A DNA stretch of 58,053 nucleotides. Source: Propionibacterium sp. Lineage in GTDB: Bacteria; Actinomycetota; Actinomycetes; Propionibacteriales; Propionibacteriaceae. The position numbers were made by a program, and so were the translations under genes. The DNA lies in assembly GCA_012839035.1 (NCBI GenBank), contig DUOB01000133.1:1-58053 (forward strand), written 5' to 3'. The notes beneath the pieces were generated by a model. The model saw only the letters and a program-made list of their open reading frames with translations. It searched no databases and was not told the DNA's origin. Position 1 is the first letter of the stretch, and each line of letters starts with the position of its first letter. Of the stretch, positions 43,996 through 52,900 are shown piece by piece.

Positions 43996-44976
43996 ATGCT
44001 GACCAAACTTCGCAAAACACCAGTAGTGATCGCAGCTGCCGCTGCCCTGGCACTCACGGCCTGTGGTGGAGACGCTGCACCGGCCGAGGGCGAGACCACG
44101 CAACTGACGATTGGCCTGATCCCGATCGTGGACGTGGCTCCGGTCTATCTCGGGATCCAGGAGGGCTATTTCGAGGAAGAGGGGATCGAACTCGAACCCG
44201 TCCTCGCCGCCGGCGGGGCAGCGATCGTGCCCGCGGTGACCAGCAACAGCTACCAGATCGGCTTCTCCAACAATGTGTCCCTCATCATCGGGGTGTCCAA
44301 AGGTCTGCCGCTGCAGATGGTGGCACCCGGCGTCGGCATCTCTCCCGACAACCGCTCGAGCAATCCGGACGCCGGCTATTGCAGCGTGATCACCTCCGCG
44401 GACAGCCCGATCCAGAGCACGGCCGACCTGTCCGGCAGGACGATCGCCGTGAACACGCTCAACAACATCGGGGATGTGACGATCAAGGCTGCGCTGGAGA
44501 GCGAAGGCATCGACCCGTCCACCGTCAACTTCACCGAGCTCCCGTTCCCCGACATGCCCGCAGCGGTGGAGCAGAACCGCATCGATGCCGCGTGGGCCTG
44601 CGAGCCGTTCGTCACCCGCCTCATGGACAACGGCGGCCGGGTGATTCTCGACAACTACGCCAAGACCGATCCGAATCTGTCGGTCGCGTCCTATTTCGCC
44701 GCCGATCAGTGGGCCCAGCAGAATCCGGAGGTCCTGGCTGCCTTCAAGCGAGCCATGGACAAGTCGATGAAGTACGCCGCGGAGAACCCGGACGCCGTGC
44801 GTGGCGTTCTGACGGACTACACCTCCATCGATGCCGACGCCGCGAACCGGATCGGGCTGCCCGCCTTCCCGGACGACTTCAACGAGGCCTCCCTGGAGAA
44901 GTTGATCCAGTACAGCGAGGAGCAGGGACTCCTCGGTGAGCCGGTCACCGTTCAGCAGCTCATCGCGGACCAGTGA
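43996..44976 (+). CDS. ABC transporter substrate-binding lipoprotein (NMT1/SsuA-like)
   Basis: A 326-residue lipoprotein that would capture the cluster's substrate outside the cell. The signal peptide ends in the lipobox LTAC (Cys23). The mature part has the NMT1/THI5-SsuA text: LGIQEGYFEEEGIELEPV near the start, FSNNVSLIIGVSKGLPLQMV, and DLSGRTIAVNTLNNIGDVTIKAAL. This family binds sulfonates, taurine, pyrimidine precursors and aromatic acids such as phthalate. AAGGAACTG precedes the ATG. It is the first of the transporter genes; its stop abuts the amidohydrolase, which interrupts the transporter set. Confidence 0.9.
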   Translation: MLTKLRKTPVVIAAAAALALTACGGDAAPAEGETTQLTIGLIPIVDVAPVYLGIQEGYFEEEGIELEPVLAAGGAAIVPAVTSNSYQIGFSNNVSLIIGVSKGLPLQMVAPGVGISPDNRSSNPDAGYCSVITSADSPIQSTADLSGRTIAVNTLNNIGDVTIKAALESEGIDPSTVNFTELPFPDMPAAVEQNRIDAAWACEPFVTRLMDNGGRVILDNYAKTDPNLSVASYFAADQWAQQNPEVLAAFKRAMDKSMKYAAENPDAVRGVLTDYTSIDADAANRIGLPAFPDDFNEASLEKLIQYSEEQGLLGEPVTVQQLIADQ

Positions 44977-44990
44977 ACCCGGGGGAAGCC

Positions 44991-46619
44991 ATGTCAGGCC
45001 CGTCACTTGCTGGCCGCCACGCGGTGACTCCACCCACACTGGTCCTCGGCAACATCCGAACGACGGATGGGCCGACGGCCGGGGCGATGGCCGTCCTGGA
45101 TGGGCAGATCGCGGGAGTGGGAAACCCGGACGCCGTCCGGGCCCTGCTCCCGCCGGGGGCGGCAGTGATCGATCACGGGAACGGGACGGTGCTGCCCGGA
45201 TTCATCGACTCCCACCACCACCTCCTGTGGACCGGCATGGCCGCGGTCCGTGCTGATCTCAGTCCCGCAGCGAACGTCAGCGATCTGCTCGTGAGGGTGC
45301 GGGAATGGGCGGAGACCCACCAGGACCGGCCATGGATCGTGTCCGCCGAGGGGTGGGAGGTGGGGGACCTGACGGAGCAGCGCTATCCGACCCGTGCGGA
45401 GCTGGACAGGGTGTGCCCGGACCGCCCCGTCTATCTGCCCCGCGGCGGCCATGCCGGGGTCGCGAATTCGGCCGCCCTCGCCCTCGCGGGAATCGATGAC
45501 GACACGCCGGACCCGGCCGGTGGCGTCATCTGTCGCGATGAGGACGGCCACGCGAACGGCCTGCTCCTCGAACTCGCTCGGGACCTCGTTGGTGCGCTGG
45601 TCCCGCCACCGACGACGGAGGAGCGGGTCGAGGCCCTGGCCAGCGCGCAGGCACGTTGCCTGGAGAACGGCATCACGCGGGTGGTGGATCCGGGGCTGAC
45701 CCCCGACGAGTTGACCGCCTATCGAGCCGCCGCAGCCGATGGTCGTCTTCATGTGCGGGCGACCCTTCTGGGCCTCGTCTCGTCCGGACACACCGCCGTG
45801 CGGGACGCCCAGCAGTTCCTCCCGATGCTGCGGGATCCCGAGTGGGACGATCGGCTGTGTCTCGCCGGGCTGAAGGTCTTTCTCGACGGCGGGGGATCGC
45901 TGGGGACGGCCTGGCTGCATGAGGAATACCCCGAACGCCCCGGCTACCACGGCGAACAGCTCATGGAGCAGGACGACCTGGATGCGCTCTGTGCGTACGC
46001 CCTCGCGAACGGCATCCCGCTCGGCGTGCACACGGTCGGGGATGCGGCGATCGATTCGGCGCTGTCGAGCATTGCGAGGCTCGGGCCGCCGGAGATCGTC
46101 CGGCGGGCCGGGTTCTCCCTCATCCATGCCTATCTCTGGCCGTCGGACCGGGCGCGTGCGACCGCCGCCGAGCTGGGGGTGGCGGTGGCTGTGCAGCCGG
46201 GGATGTACGCACGGTTCGCCGACGTTCTCGCCGAACGCTTCGGCTGGGAGGCGACCCTCGAGGCCAGCCCGCTCAGGTCCTGGTTGGCGTCCGGGGTGAC
46301 GCTCGGTGGGGGGTCGGACTCACCAATCACGGCCTCGACACCATTGCACGGCATCTGGCACGCGGTGACGCGCTGGCATGACGGGCGCATGCTCAACGCT
46401 GACGAGTGCCTGACCCGGGAACAGGCGTTCGATCTCTATGCCACCGGCGCTGCGGAGGTGGCGCTGGTCCCCGGGCGCGAAGGAGTGCTGCGGCCGGGAG
46501 CCCGGGCCGACTGGGTGGTGCTCGACGGTGATCCATTCACCTGCCCCGTGGCGGATCTGCCCGATCTGTCCGTGACGGCGACCGCCGTTGCCGGCCGGGT
46601 CGTCCATCAGACCGCTTGA
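44991..46619 (+). CDS. YtcJ-family amidohydrolase
   Basis: A 542-residue metal-dependent hydrolase. The N-terminal beta part is followed by VLPGFIDSHHHLLWTG, with His75 and His77 as metal ligands; FLDGGGSLGTAWL, GVHTVGDAAIDSAL and LGGGSDSPI supply the remaining His and Asp ligands. YtcJ proteins hydrolyse N-acyl or N-formyl amides of aromatic and other amines. Lying inside the transporter and aromatic cluster, it probably frees the aromatic amine from an amide such as 4-acetamidobenzoate or p-aminobenzoyl-glutamate (inference). ATG 44991 has GGGGGA at good spacing; a GTG at 44973 overlapping the previous stop would add six residues. Confidence 0.85.
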   Translation: MSGPSLAGRHAVTPPTLVLGNIRTTDGPTAGAMAVLDGQIAGVGNPDAVRALLPPGAAVIDHGNGTVLPGFIDSHHHLLWTGMAAVRADLSPAANVSDLLVRVREWAETHQDRPWIVSAEGWEVGDLTEQRYPTRAELDRVCPDRPVYLPRGGHAGVANSAALALAGIDDDTPDPAGGVICRDEDGHANGLLLELARDLVGALVPPPTTEERVEALASAQARCLENGITRVVDPGLTPDELTAYRAAAADGRLHVRATLLGLVSSGHTAVRDAQQFLPMLRDPEWDDRLCLAGLKVFLDGGGSLGTAWLHEEYPERPGYHGEQLMEQDDLDALCAYALANGIPLGVHTVGDAAIDSALSSIARLGPPEIVRRAGFSLIHAYLWPSDRARATAAELGVAVAVQPGMYARFADVLAERFGWEATLEASPLRSWLASGVTLGGGSDSPITASTPLHGIWHAVTRWHDGRMLNADECLTREQAFDLYATGAAEVALVPGREGVLRPGARADWVVLDGDPFTCPVADLPDLSVTATAVAGRVVHQTA

Positions 46620-46638
46620 CCAGACGGATTGAGAAGCG

Positions 46639-47487
46639 ATGACCCATACGACCGTGAAATCACCCCTGGCCCCGATCCCGGCCCGTCGCCGTTCGCCGCG
46701 CGAGACACTGCTGCGCCTCCCGCCGGCCGCCCTGGGAGCGGTCGGCACCCTGTTGTTCCTGCTCCTGTGGGAACTGGTGCCTCGGCTGGGACTCGTGCCG
46801 GCGCGCTTCCTGCCGCCGCCGACCGAAGTGCTCGTCCACCTCGTGGCGCACCTGGGGACCGGCAGGTTCTGGAGTGCGGTGGGCAACACCCTGCTCGGCT
46901 GGGCGCTGGGGCTCGCCATCGCCTCAGTGGCGGCGGTGCTGTTGGGGATGGTCATCGGCAGTTCCACCTTCCTGCGGCGCTTCACGTCCTCCACGATCGA
47001 ATTCCTGCGGCCGATCCCGTCCGTGGCGCTCATCCCGCTCGCGGTGCTCCTCTTCGGGGTGGAGATCGAATCGAAGCTGCTGCTCGTCGTCTATGCCTCG
47101 TTCTGGCAGGTGCTCATCCAGGTCCTCTACGGGGTCGCCGATGTCGACCCGGTCGCCGCCAACACGGCGCGCAGCTTCGGTCTGACGAGCTATGCCGCCC
47201 GGCTCCGGCATGTCGTGTGGCCGACGACGTTGCCCTATCTCATGACCGGACTCCGGCTCGCGGCGGCTGTCGCGCTGATCCTCGCCGTCACAGCGGAACT
47301 CCTGATCGGCACCCCGGGCCTGGGCCGAGAGATCGCCGTGGCCCAGTCGGGTGGTGCCACTGCCCAGATGTACGCGCTCGTGCTCGCCACCGGATTCATC
47401 GGTGTGTTGATCAACATCAGCTTCCGTGCGCTCCAGCGGCGCTTCCTCGGCTGGCACTCCTCTATCCGTGCGGAGGTGGACAAGTGA
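46639..47487 (+). CDS. ABC transporter permease 1 (SsuC/TauC family)
   Basis: A 282-residue permease with about six membrane helices. The BPD_transp_1 core contains EFLRPIPSVALIPLAVLLFGVEIESKLLLVVYASFW and the EAA-type coupling loop starting at the AANTARSFGLTSYAARLRHVVWPTTLP stretch. A Pro/Arg-rich N-terminus is cytoplasmic. Two different permease genes in a row mean a heterodimeric channel, less common for this family. Its stop overlaps the next start as GTGA. With the lipoprotein (43996) and ATPase (48250) it completes the importer. Confidence 0.9.
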   Translation: MTHTTVKSPLAPIPARRRSPRETLLRLPPAALGAVGTLLFLLLWELVPRLGLVPARFLPPPTEVLVHLVAHLGTGRFWSAVGNTLLGWALGLAIASVAAVLLGMVIGSSTFLRRFTSSTIEFLRPIPSVALIPLAVLLFGVEIESKLLLVVYASFWQVLIQVLYGVADVDPVAANTARSFGLTSYAARLRHVVWPTTLPYLMTGLRLAAAVALILAVTAELLIGTPGLGREIAVAQSGGATAQMYALVLATGFIGVLINISFRALQRRFLGWHSSIRAEVDK

Positions 47488-48257
47488 CAATCCTCAAACG
47501 AATCGGCTATTTCGTCGCCCTGCCCCTTCTCCTCGTCGCCCTGTGGTGGGCGCTCACCCTCAACACGAACAGCTTCTGGGTGCCCCGCCCCGGGCAACTT
47601 GTCGAGACCTTCGGCGAGGTATGGATCGGACCCCGCTTCGCCCGCGATGTCGTGCCGTCCCTCGTGCGGCTCCTCGTGGGACTGGCGGTGGCCATCGTGC
47701 TGGGCATCGGTCTCGGTTTCCTGATCGGGTCCAGCAGGATCCTGCGGCGACTGACCGAGCCGGTGCTGGAACTCTTCCGCGCCATCCCGCCGCCGATTCT
47801 CGTCCCGATCCTGATGCTGCTCGTCGGGGTGAACGACACCATGAAGGTGCTCGTCATCGTCTCGGGCTGCATCTGGCCGATCCTGCTGAACACCATTGAG
47901 GGGGTCCGGTCGATCGACGAGGTCCTCGGTGAGACGGCCCTCGTGTACGGGATCCGGGGTCCGTCCCGCATCACGATGCTGACGCTTCCGGCGGCGAGTC
48001 CGTTCTATATCGCCGGCATCCGTCAGGCCCTGTCGATCGGGCTGATCCTCATGGTGATCTCGGAGATGTTCGCGTCCTCGTCCGGGCTCGGCTTCACGAT
48101 CGTTGCGTTTCAGCGTTCGTTCGCCGTCCCCGAGATGTGGACCGGCATCGTCCTCCTCGGCCTCATCGGTGTGCTCCTGGCCACCGGCTTCTCCTTCGCG
48201 GAGAAGCGCATCCTGCGTTGGTACTACGGCTTGAAAGAAGTTGAGCACAGTGAATGA
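47484..48257 (+). CDS. ABC transporter permease 2 (SsuC/TauC family)
   Basis: A 257-residue permease with about six membrane helices and the family core ELFRAIPPPILVPILMLLVGVNDTMKVLVIVSGCIWP. The coupling loop is around ETALVYGIRGPSRITMLTLPAASP. It shares only moderate similarity with permease 1, so it is not a recent duplicate. GTG start overlaps the previous stop, and its end overlaps the ATPase start by several bases. The heterodimer with permease 1 forms the transmembrane channel. Confidence 0.9.
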   Translation: MTILKRIGYFVALPLLLVALWWALTLNTNSFWVPRPGQLVETFGEVWIGPRFARDVVPSLVRLLVGLAVAIVLGIGLGFLIGSSRILRRLTEPVLELFRAIPPPILVPILMLLVGVNDTMKVLVIVSGCIWPILLNTIEGVRSIDEVLGETALVYGIRGPSRITMLTLPAASPFYIAGIRQALSIGLILMVISEMFASSSGLGFTIVAFQRSFAVPEMWTGIVLLGLIGVLLATGFSFAEKRILRWYYGLKEVEHSE

Positions 48258-49107
48258 CCTCCCGAAGACTTCCCAGTTGTCGGCCCGTGACCAGCGCCAG
48301 GAGGTGCTGTTGTCGGTCCGCGGAGTGCAAAAGACCTATGCGAGCGCCGCCGGCTCGGTCGAGGCGGTGCGAGATCTCACGTTCGAACTGCGTCGCGGTG
48401 AACTGGCCTGCATCGTCGGGCCCTCCGGGGCCGGCAAGACCACGCTGCTGAAGATCATTGCCGGCCTCCTCGAGCCGACCTCCGGGGAAGTCGTCCTTGA
48501 GGGCAAGCGCGTCACAGGTCCGCCCAGGACCATGGCTGTGGTGTTCCAGGAATATGGACGTTCACTGTTTCCGTGGCTGACCGTCCAGGGCAATGTGGAG
48601 CTGCCGCTGAAGAACGCCAAAGTGCCGGCAGCGGAACGTCAGCGCCGCGTGGCCGAGGCGCTCGAAGCCGTCGGCCTCGATCAGGCGCACCGGCGTTATC
48701 CGTGGCAGCTGTCAGGCGGCATGCAGCAACGGGTGGCGATCGCCCGGGCGGTGGCGTACGAGCCCCACATCCTCCTGATGGACGAACCTTTCGCCGCGGT
48801 CGACGCGCAGACACGGGCAGATCTCGAGGACCTGGTGCGGGACATCTGGCACCGCTTGGGCGTCACGGTCCTCTTCGTCACCCACGACATCGACGAATCC
48901 GTCTATCTGGGGGAACGGGTCCTGGTGCTGTCCTCCAGCCCCACCGTCGTCCAGGAGGACGTGACGATCGACTTGCCGGACGAGCGCAATCAGCTCGAGA
49001 CGCGCTCGACGCCCCGGTTCGCGGAGCTGCGGCTCCACATCCACGAGCAGATCCAGTTGGCGAAGGCTGGTCTCGTGCCGGCCCAGATCGCTGCTGGTGT
49101 CCGATGA
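48250..49107 (+). CDS. ABC transporter ATP-binding protein (SsuB/TauB family)
   Basis: A 285-residue ATPase. Walker A GPSGAGKTT, Q-loop FQEYGRSLFPW, signature LSGGMQQRVAIARA, Walker B ILLMDEPFAAVD and switch THDIDE are all intact. The C-terminal LPDERNQLETRSTPRFAELRLHIHEQI is the usual tail of nitrate/sulfonate-type ATPases. GTG 48250 lies 9 nt after AGAAG; a TTG at 48241 is an alternative. It is the last transporter gene, 30 nt before the IclR regulator. Confidence 0.92.
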   Translation: MNDLPKTSQLSARDQRQEVLLSVRGVQKTYASAAGSVEAVRDLTFELRRGELACIVGPSGAGKTTLLKIIAGLLEPTSGEVVLEGKRVTGPPRTMAVVFQEYGRSLFPWLTVQGNVELPLKNAKVPAAERQRRVAEALEAVGLDQAHRRYPWQLSGGMQQRVAIARAVAYEPHILLMDEPFAAVDAQTRADLEDLVRDIWHRLGVTVLFVTHDIDESVYLGERVLVLSSSPTVVQEDVTIDLPDERNQLETRSTPRFAELRLHIHEQIQLAKAGLVPAQIAAGVR

Positions 49108-49137
49108 CTATCGTTGTTGGGACCGGAGGTGGTGGAC

Positions 49138-49938
49138 GTGTCCGACGAAACAGCGGTGCAGGTCGCGAGCACTGACTCCGCACGGTTGCCGAGCCGTTCC
49201 GGCATCCTGAAACGCAGTTTCGACATCCTCAACGCGTTTCGCCCGGGTGATGTGTGCGTGCAGCCGACCGAACTCGCGCGAAGGACGGGGCTCTCGAAGG
49301 CGACCGGCCACCGGATTGTGCAGGAGATGGTGAACCTCGGGATTCTCGAGCGAAGCGATGCGGGCGTACGCATCGGTCTGCGGATGTTCGAGATCGGCCA
49401 ATTGGTGCCGTTGCACTCCCCGTTGCGGGTGGCCGCGCTGCCCTTCCTCACCGATCTGGCGGAGACCACCGGCGGAGCGATGCACCTGGCGGTGCTGGAA
49501 GGGAACGACGTCGTCTATCTGGAGATCGTCAATCCCATCAAAGGCCTGTCCTCGAGGCCCGGTGGACGACTGCCCGCCCAGGCCACGGCGGCGGGCTGGG
49601 CGATCCTCGCCTTCTCCCCGCCCGAGGTCGCCGCACGGACCCTGGCGAATTCCCCGGCCGACCGGCGCGGTCCGGGACGCAGGCCGACAGCGGAGGAACT
49701 TGCCCGCGTCCGGACCCAGCGCTATGCCCGCGATCCGGAGGGCGACCGGGAAGCGGTCGAGGCGATCGCGGTTCCCGTGCTCGATCTGACCGGGCGTTCG
49801 ATCGCGGCGCTGTCGTTGCTGCATCCGGCGGGTACGCAGGAATTGCGACGATTCGTGCCGGCGCTCCAAGTCGCCGCCAAGGCCCTCAGCCGGATCCTGC
49901 ATCGGCACACGGTGCGACACGGGGATCACATCCGGTGA
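49138..49938 (+). CDS. IclR-family transcriptional regulator
   Basis: A 266-residue regulator: N-terminal winged helix (SGILKRSFDILNAF, then PTELARRTGLSKATGHRIVQEMVNLGILER) and C-terminal effector domain with GGAMHLAVLEGNDVVYLEIV and AIAVPVLDLTGRSIAALSL. IclR regulators of this kind often control aromatic acid catabolism and respond to the pathway substrate. GTG 49138 has GGAGG upstream; earlier TTG codons lack one. It ends the one-directional cluster that begins at 41701, so it probably regulates it, with the interlocked repeats at 41585-41639 as possible sites. Confidence 0.9.
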   Translation: MSDETAVQVASTDSARLPSRSGILKRSFDILNAFRPGDVCVQPTELARRTGLSKATGHRIVQEMVNLGILERSDAGVRIGLRMFEIGQLVPLHSPLRVAALPFLTDLAETTGGAMHLAVLEGNDVVYLEIVNPIKGLSSRPGGRLPAQATAAGWAILAFSPPEVAARTLANSPADRRGPGRRPTAEELARVRTQRYARDPEGDREAVEAIAVPVLDLTGRSIAALSLLHPAGTQELRRFVPALQVAAKALSRILHRHTVRHGDHIR

Positions 49939-49945
49939 CCGGCGC

Positions 49946-50380
49946 TCAGAAGCGGCGGAAGATCACCCAGCGCTGGATGGCGAAGTTGCAGATCGTGGCG
50001 GCGCCCTGGGCGATGACGAAGGCGATCAGCTGGGCGGTCGGATAATCGACATGGTCCATCAGCCACGGCCGAGTGAGGGCATAGAGCCCGACCTGCAGGG
50101 CGAACGTGAGGAGATAGGACACCCACACGGCCACCAGGCGGCGGGTCGAGGGTGCGGCTTTGAAGGTCCAGCGCCGGTTGATCGCATAGGCGGTCGTGGT
50201 TCCGAGGACGAAGGAGATGGCCTTCGCGAGGTCGTCGGGAAGCCCGATCAGGTGGGTCATGATCAACAGGGACCCGAAGTCGACGATTGCCGAGAAACCG
50301 CCCGTCACGGTGAAGCGGAAGAGCTGCGTGAACAGCCCCGGCGCCTGGCCCGGGGCCGCCTGCTCAACTGGAATCGTCAC
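49946..50380 (-). CDS. GtrA-family membrane protein
   Basis: A 144-residue protein with four membrane helices. RFTVTGGFSAIVDFGSLLIMTHLIG and FVLGTTTAYAINRRWTFKAA are GtrA signatures, and the last helix ends in FAIQRWVIFRRF. GtrA proteins are thought to flip lipid-linked sugars for cell-surface polysaccharides. The start is GTG 50380 because TACGCT ends 6 nt before it on this strand; the longer open frame upstream has no family similarity. It converges on the IclR gene, 7 nt apart. Confidence 0.85.
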   Translation of the reverse strand: MTIPVEQAAPGQAPGLFTQLFRFTVTGGFSAIVDFGSLLIMTHLIGLPDDLAKAISFVLGTTTAYAINRRWTFKAAPSTRRLVAVWVSYLLTFALQVGLYALTRPWLMDHVDYPTAQLIAFVIAQGAATICNFAIQRWVIFRRF

Positions 50381-50386
50381 TCGCTC

Positions 50387-50392
50387 AGCGTA
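50387..50392 (-). promoter_or_regulatory. -10 box of the GtrA gene
   Basis: TACGCT on the minus strand ends 6 nt before GTG 50380; it fixes the leaderless start. Confidence 0.55.
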
Positions 50393-50468
50393 AACGACAC
50401 CACCGCCGAAGCCGGCGTACTCGTTGCCGAGGACGGAACCGCGAGGACGAAACCAACAGGGAGCCGGA

Positions 50469-51083
50469 TCACACCCGGGACAGGAACGCAGCGACGTCGT
50501 GGAGCTCGTCCATCGCGATGGTGTGCCCACGCTCGTAGTAGTGCCGCTCCACATCGAAATGCTCGTCCAGCCAAGGGATGCTGCGCTCCCGCTTGTCGAC
50601 GGCGATGACGTTGTCGTCGTGACCGATCCCCTGGAAGAGCGGCAGCCGCCGTTCGGCGAGCTCGGGGTCGCGCGGGAGGTCGCCGTTGTGCACGAAGCTC
50701 GACAGGTGGCAGACCGAGGCGAATCGACCGGGCTCGAGACGGGTCAGTTGCACGGCCAGGGCGCCCCCCTGGGAGAAGCCGAACGCGTGCACGCGGGCGT
50801 ACTGCCGCTCCAACGAATCCAGCCAATCCAGCACGAGGGCGGCGGAACGGTCGATCATCGTGTGGTCGGTGCTGTCCACGGCAGGGTTGAACTCGAACCA
50901 GGCATAACCCCCGAACGGGCTCTCGAGCGGGCCGCGGACCGCGGCCACCGTCAGTTCCCGAGGCAGGTACTGGGCAACGCTGAACAGATCCCGCTCATCC
51001 GCGCCGAATCCGTGCATGGCAATGACGAGCTCGTCACCGGTGCCCTCGCGCCAGAGCACGGCACTGTTGTCGATCTGGTTCAT
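50469..51083 (-). CDS. Phospholipase/carboxylesterase-family hydrolase
   Basis: A 204-residue alpha/beta hydrolase of the PLD/carboxylesterase (YpfH-like) group. The nucleophile elbow is GFSQGG; the oxyanion region MHGFGADERD follows the first strand; the C-terminal GHTIAMDELHDVAAFL supplies the catalytic His and an Asp lies in GIGHDDNVI. The substrate is unknown; short-chain esters are typical. GGAG precedes ATG 51083. It is divergent to purK; the purK promoter lies in the 105-nt gap. Confidence 0.85.
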   Translation of the reverse strand: MNQIDNSAVLWREGTGDELVIAMHGFGADERDLFSVAQYLPRELTVAAVRGPLESPFGGYAWFEFNPAVDSTDHTMIDRSAALVLDWLDSLERQYARVHAFGFSQGGALAVQLTRLEPGRFASVCHLSSFVHNGDLPRDPELAERRLPLFQGIGHDDNVIAVDKRERSIPWLDEHFDVERHYYERGHTIAMDELHDVAAFLSRV

Positions 51084-51188
51084 GGCTCTCCTGTCGGTCC
51101 GCCACACATTATCGCGGTGCCCGCCCTCTTCGTTCCGACCGGCTGACACGGGCCCGGTCGGCGCTCGGGAATCTGTCAGACTGTCGGG

Positions 51189-52349
51189 GTGTCTGCGCCC
51201 CGAACCTATGTTGTCGGCATCATCGGCGGCGGCCAGCTGGCCCGGATGATGTACGCCGCCTCCGTGCGCCTCGGCATCACCGTTCGGCTCCTGGCCGAAG
51301 GCCCCGACGTGAGTGCTGCCCAGGTCTGCCATGACGTGGTGGTGGGGGACTACACGGATCCGGCCACGGTCCGTGCTTTTGCGGCCGACTGTGACGTGAT
51401 CACCTTCGACCACGAACACGTGCCCACCAGCATCCTGCGGGAACTGGAAGAGGACGGCATCCAGGTGCGGCCGGGCCCGGAGGCGTTGATCCACGCTCAG
51501 GACAAGGCCGTGATGAGGGCGCGGCTCAGCGCCGCGGGGGTGCCCTGTCCACAGTGGCGCGTCGTGGCGCACGCCGTGGACCTGCAGGAGTTCGCCGCCG
51601 AACAGGGCGGCTATCCGGTGGTCGCGAAGGCCGCCCGCGGTGGCTATGACGGCAAGGGCGTCTGGAAGATCGACTCGGACGCCGACGCCGTCGAGCTGTT
51701 CGAGGGCATCACGGAGGGGGTGCCGATCGTCGCCGAGGAGTTCGTCGACTTCGCTCGCGAGCTCTCGGCGCTCGTCGTGCGCTCCCCATCCGGGCAGGCC
51801 GTCGCCTATCCGATCTCGGAGTCCATCCAGACCCACGGCATCTGCACCGAGACGATCACCCCGGCTCCCGACCTCGGCGACGACCGGGCGGTGGAATGCC
51901 AGCGGCTCGCGCTCGGGGTCGCGCACGATCTCGGTGTCGTGGGCATGCTCGCGGTCGAGCTGATGCAGCGCCGCGACGGCACGGTTGTCGTCAACGAACT
52001 GGCCATGCGCCCGCACAACACCGGCCACTGGACGATCGACGGGTCGCACACCTCGCAGTTCGAGAACCATCTGCGCGCGGTCCTGGACCTGCCGTTGGGC
52101 GACCCGACGACCAGGGTGCCCTGGACGGTGATGGCCAACGTGCTCGGTGGGTCCGTCGAGGACTTGCCGGCGGCGCTCCTGCACTGCTTCGCGCGCGATC
52201 GGCGGCTGCGCGTGGAGCTCTATGGCAAGACGGTCAAGCCGGGCCGGAAAGTGGGCCACGTCACCACGATGGGCGACGATCTGACCGAGGTCCGGCGCCG
52301 GGCACACCACGCCGCCAACTATCTGATGGGGGTCGAGGGGCATGACTGA
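51189..52349 (+). CDS. purK: N5-carboxyaminoimidazole ribonucleotide synthase
   Basis: A 386-residue ATP-grasp enzyme of purine synthesis converting AIR plus bicarbonate to N5-[16 protein letters not shown] opens the first domain, [12 protein letters not shown] is the substrate region, [16 protein letters not shown] is the ATP loop and [29 protein letters not shown] the catalytic end. The GTG start has CAGACT 6 nt ahead, a variant of the leaderless box. It overlaps purE by 8 nt. Confidence 0.95.
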   Translation: MSAPRTYVVGIIGGGQLARMMYAASVRLGITVRLLAEGPDVSAAQVCHDVVVGDYTDPATVRAFAADCDVITFDHEHVPTSILRELEEDGIQVRPGPEALIHAQDKAVMRARLSAAGVPCPQWRVVAHAVDLQEFAAEQGGYPVVAKAARGGYDGKGVWKIDSDADAVELFEGITEGVPIVAEEFVDFARELSALVVRSPSGQAVAYPISESIQTHGICTETITPAPDLGDDRAVECQRLALGVAHDLGVVGMLAVELMQRRDGTVVVNELAMRPHNTGHWTIDGSHTSQFENHLRAVLDLPLGDPTTRVPWTVMANVLGGSVEDLPAALLHCFARDRRLRVELYGKTVKPGRKVGHVTTMGDDLTEVRRRAHHAANYLMGVEGHD

Positions 52350-52896
52350 GGGACACACCGGGGGGAACCGGGCCAGGCGGGGCATCAACGGGTCGGCGGA
52401 GGCCCGGGTCGGGATCGTGATGGGGTCCGACTCCGACTGGCCCACGATGGAGGCGGCCGCGGACGCATTGGCGGAGTTCGATATCGCGTTCGAGGCGGAT
52501 GTCGTGTCGGCCCACCGCATGCCGGCCGACATGATCGACTATGGCCGCACCGCACACGAGCGCGGGCTCGAGGTCATCATCGCCGGCGCCGGGGGTGCCG
52601 CCCATCTGCCCGGCATGCTCGCCGCCGTCACCCCGCTGCCGGTGATCGGCGTACCCGTCGCCCTCAAATATCTCGACGGCCTGGACTCCCTGCTGTCGAT
52701 CGTCCAGATGCCGGCCGGGGTGCCGGTCGCGACGGTGGCGGTCGGCAACGCGCGCAACGCGGGCCTGCTGGCCGTGCGCATCCTGGCCGCCGGTGACCGT
52801 GCCCTCACCGAGAAGATGCTGGAGTTCCAGGAGGACCTCAAGCAGCAGGCGTACGCGAAGGGCGCGAAGGTGCGCGCCGCGAAGGAGCGTGGCTGA
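52342..52896 (+). CDS. purE: N5-carboxyaminoimidazole ribonucleotide mutase
   Basis: A 184-residue octameric mutase converting N5-CAIR to [18 protein letters not shown] (substrate loop), [13 protein letters not shown] (catalytic His) and [11 protein letters not shown] define class I PurE. A ~20-residue hydrophilic N-terminal extension and a C-terminal basic tail are additional to the E. coli length. The ATG lies inside the purK end (8-nt overlap), so the two enzymes are coupled. The EI24 gene follows after 4 nt. Confidence 0.95.
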   Translation: MTEGHTGGNRARRGINGSAEARVGIVMGSDSDWPTMEAAADALAEFDIAFEADVVSAHRMPADMIDYGRTAHERGLEVIIAGAGGAAHLPGMLAAVTPLPVIGVPVALKYLDGLDSLLSIVQMPAGVPVATVAVGNARNAGLLAVRILAAGDRALTEKMLEFQEDLKQQAYAKGAKVRAAKERG

Positions 52897-52900
52897 TCCG

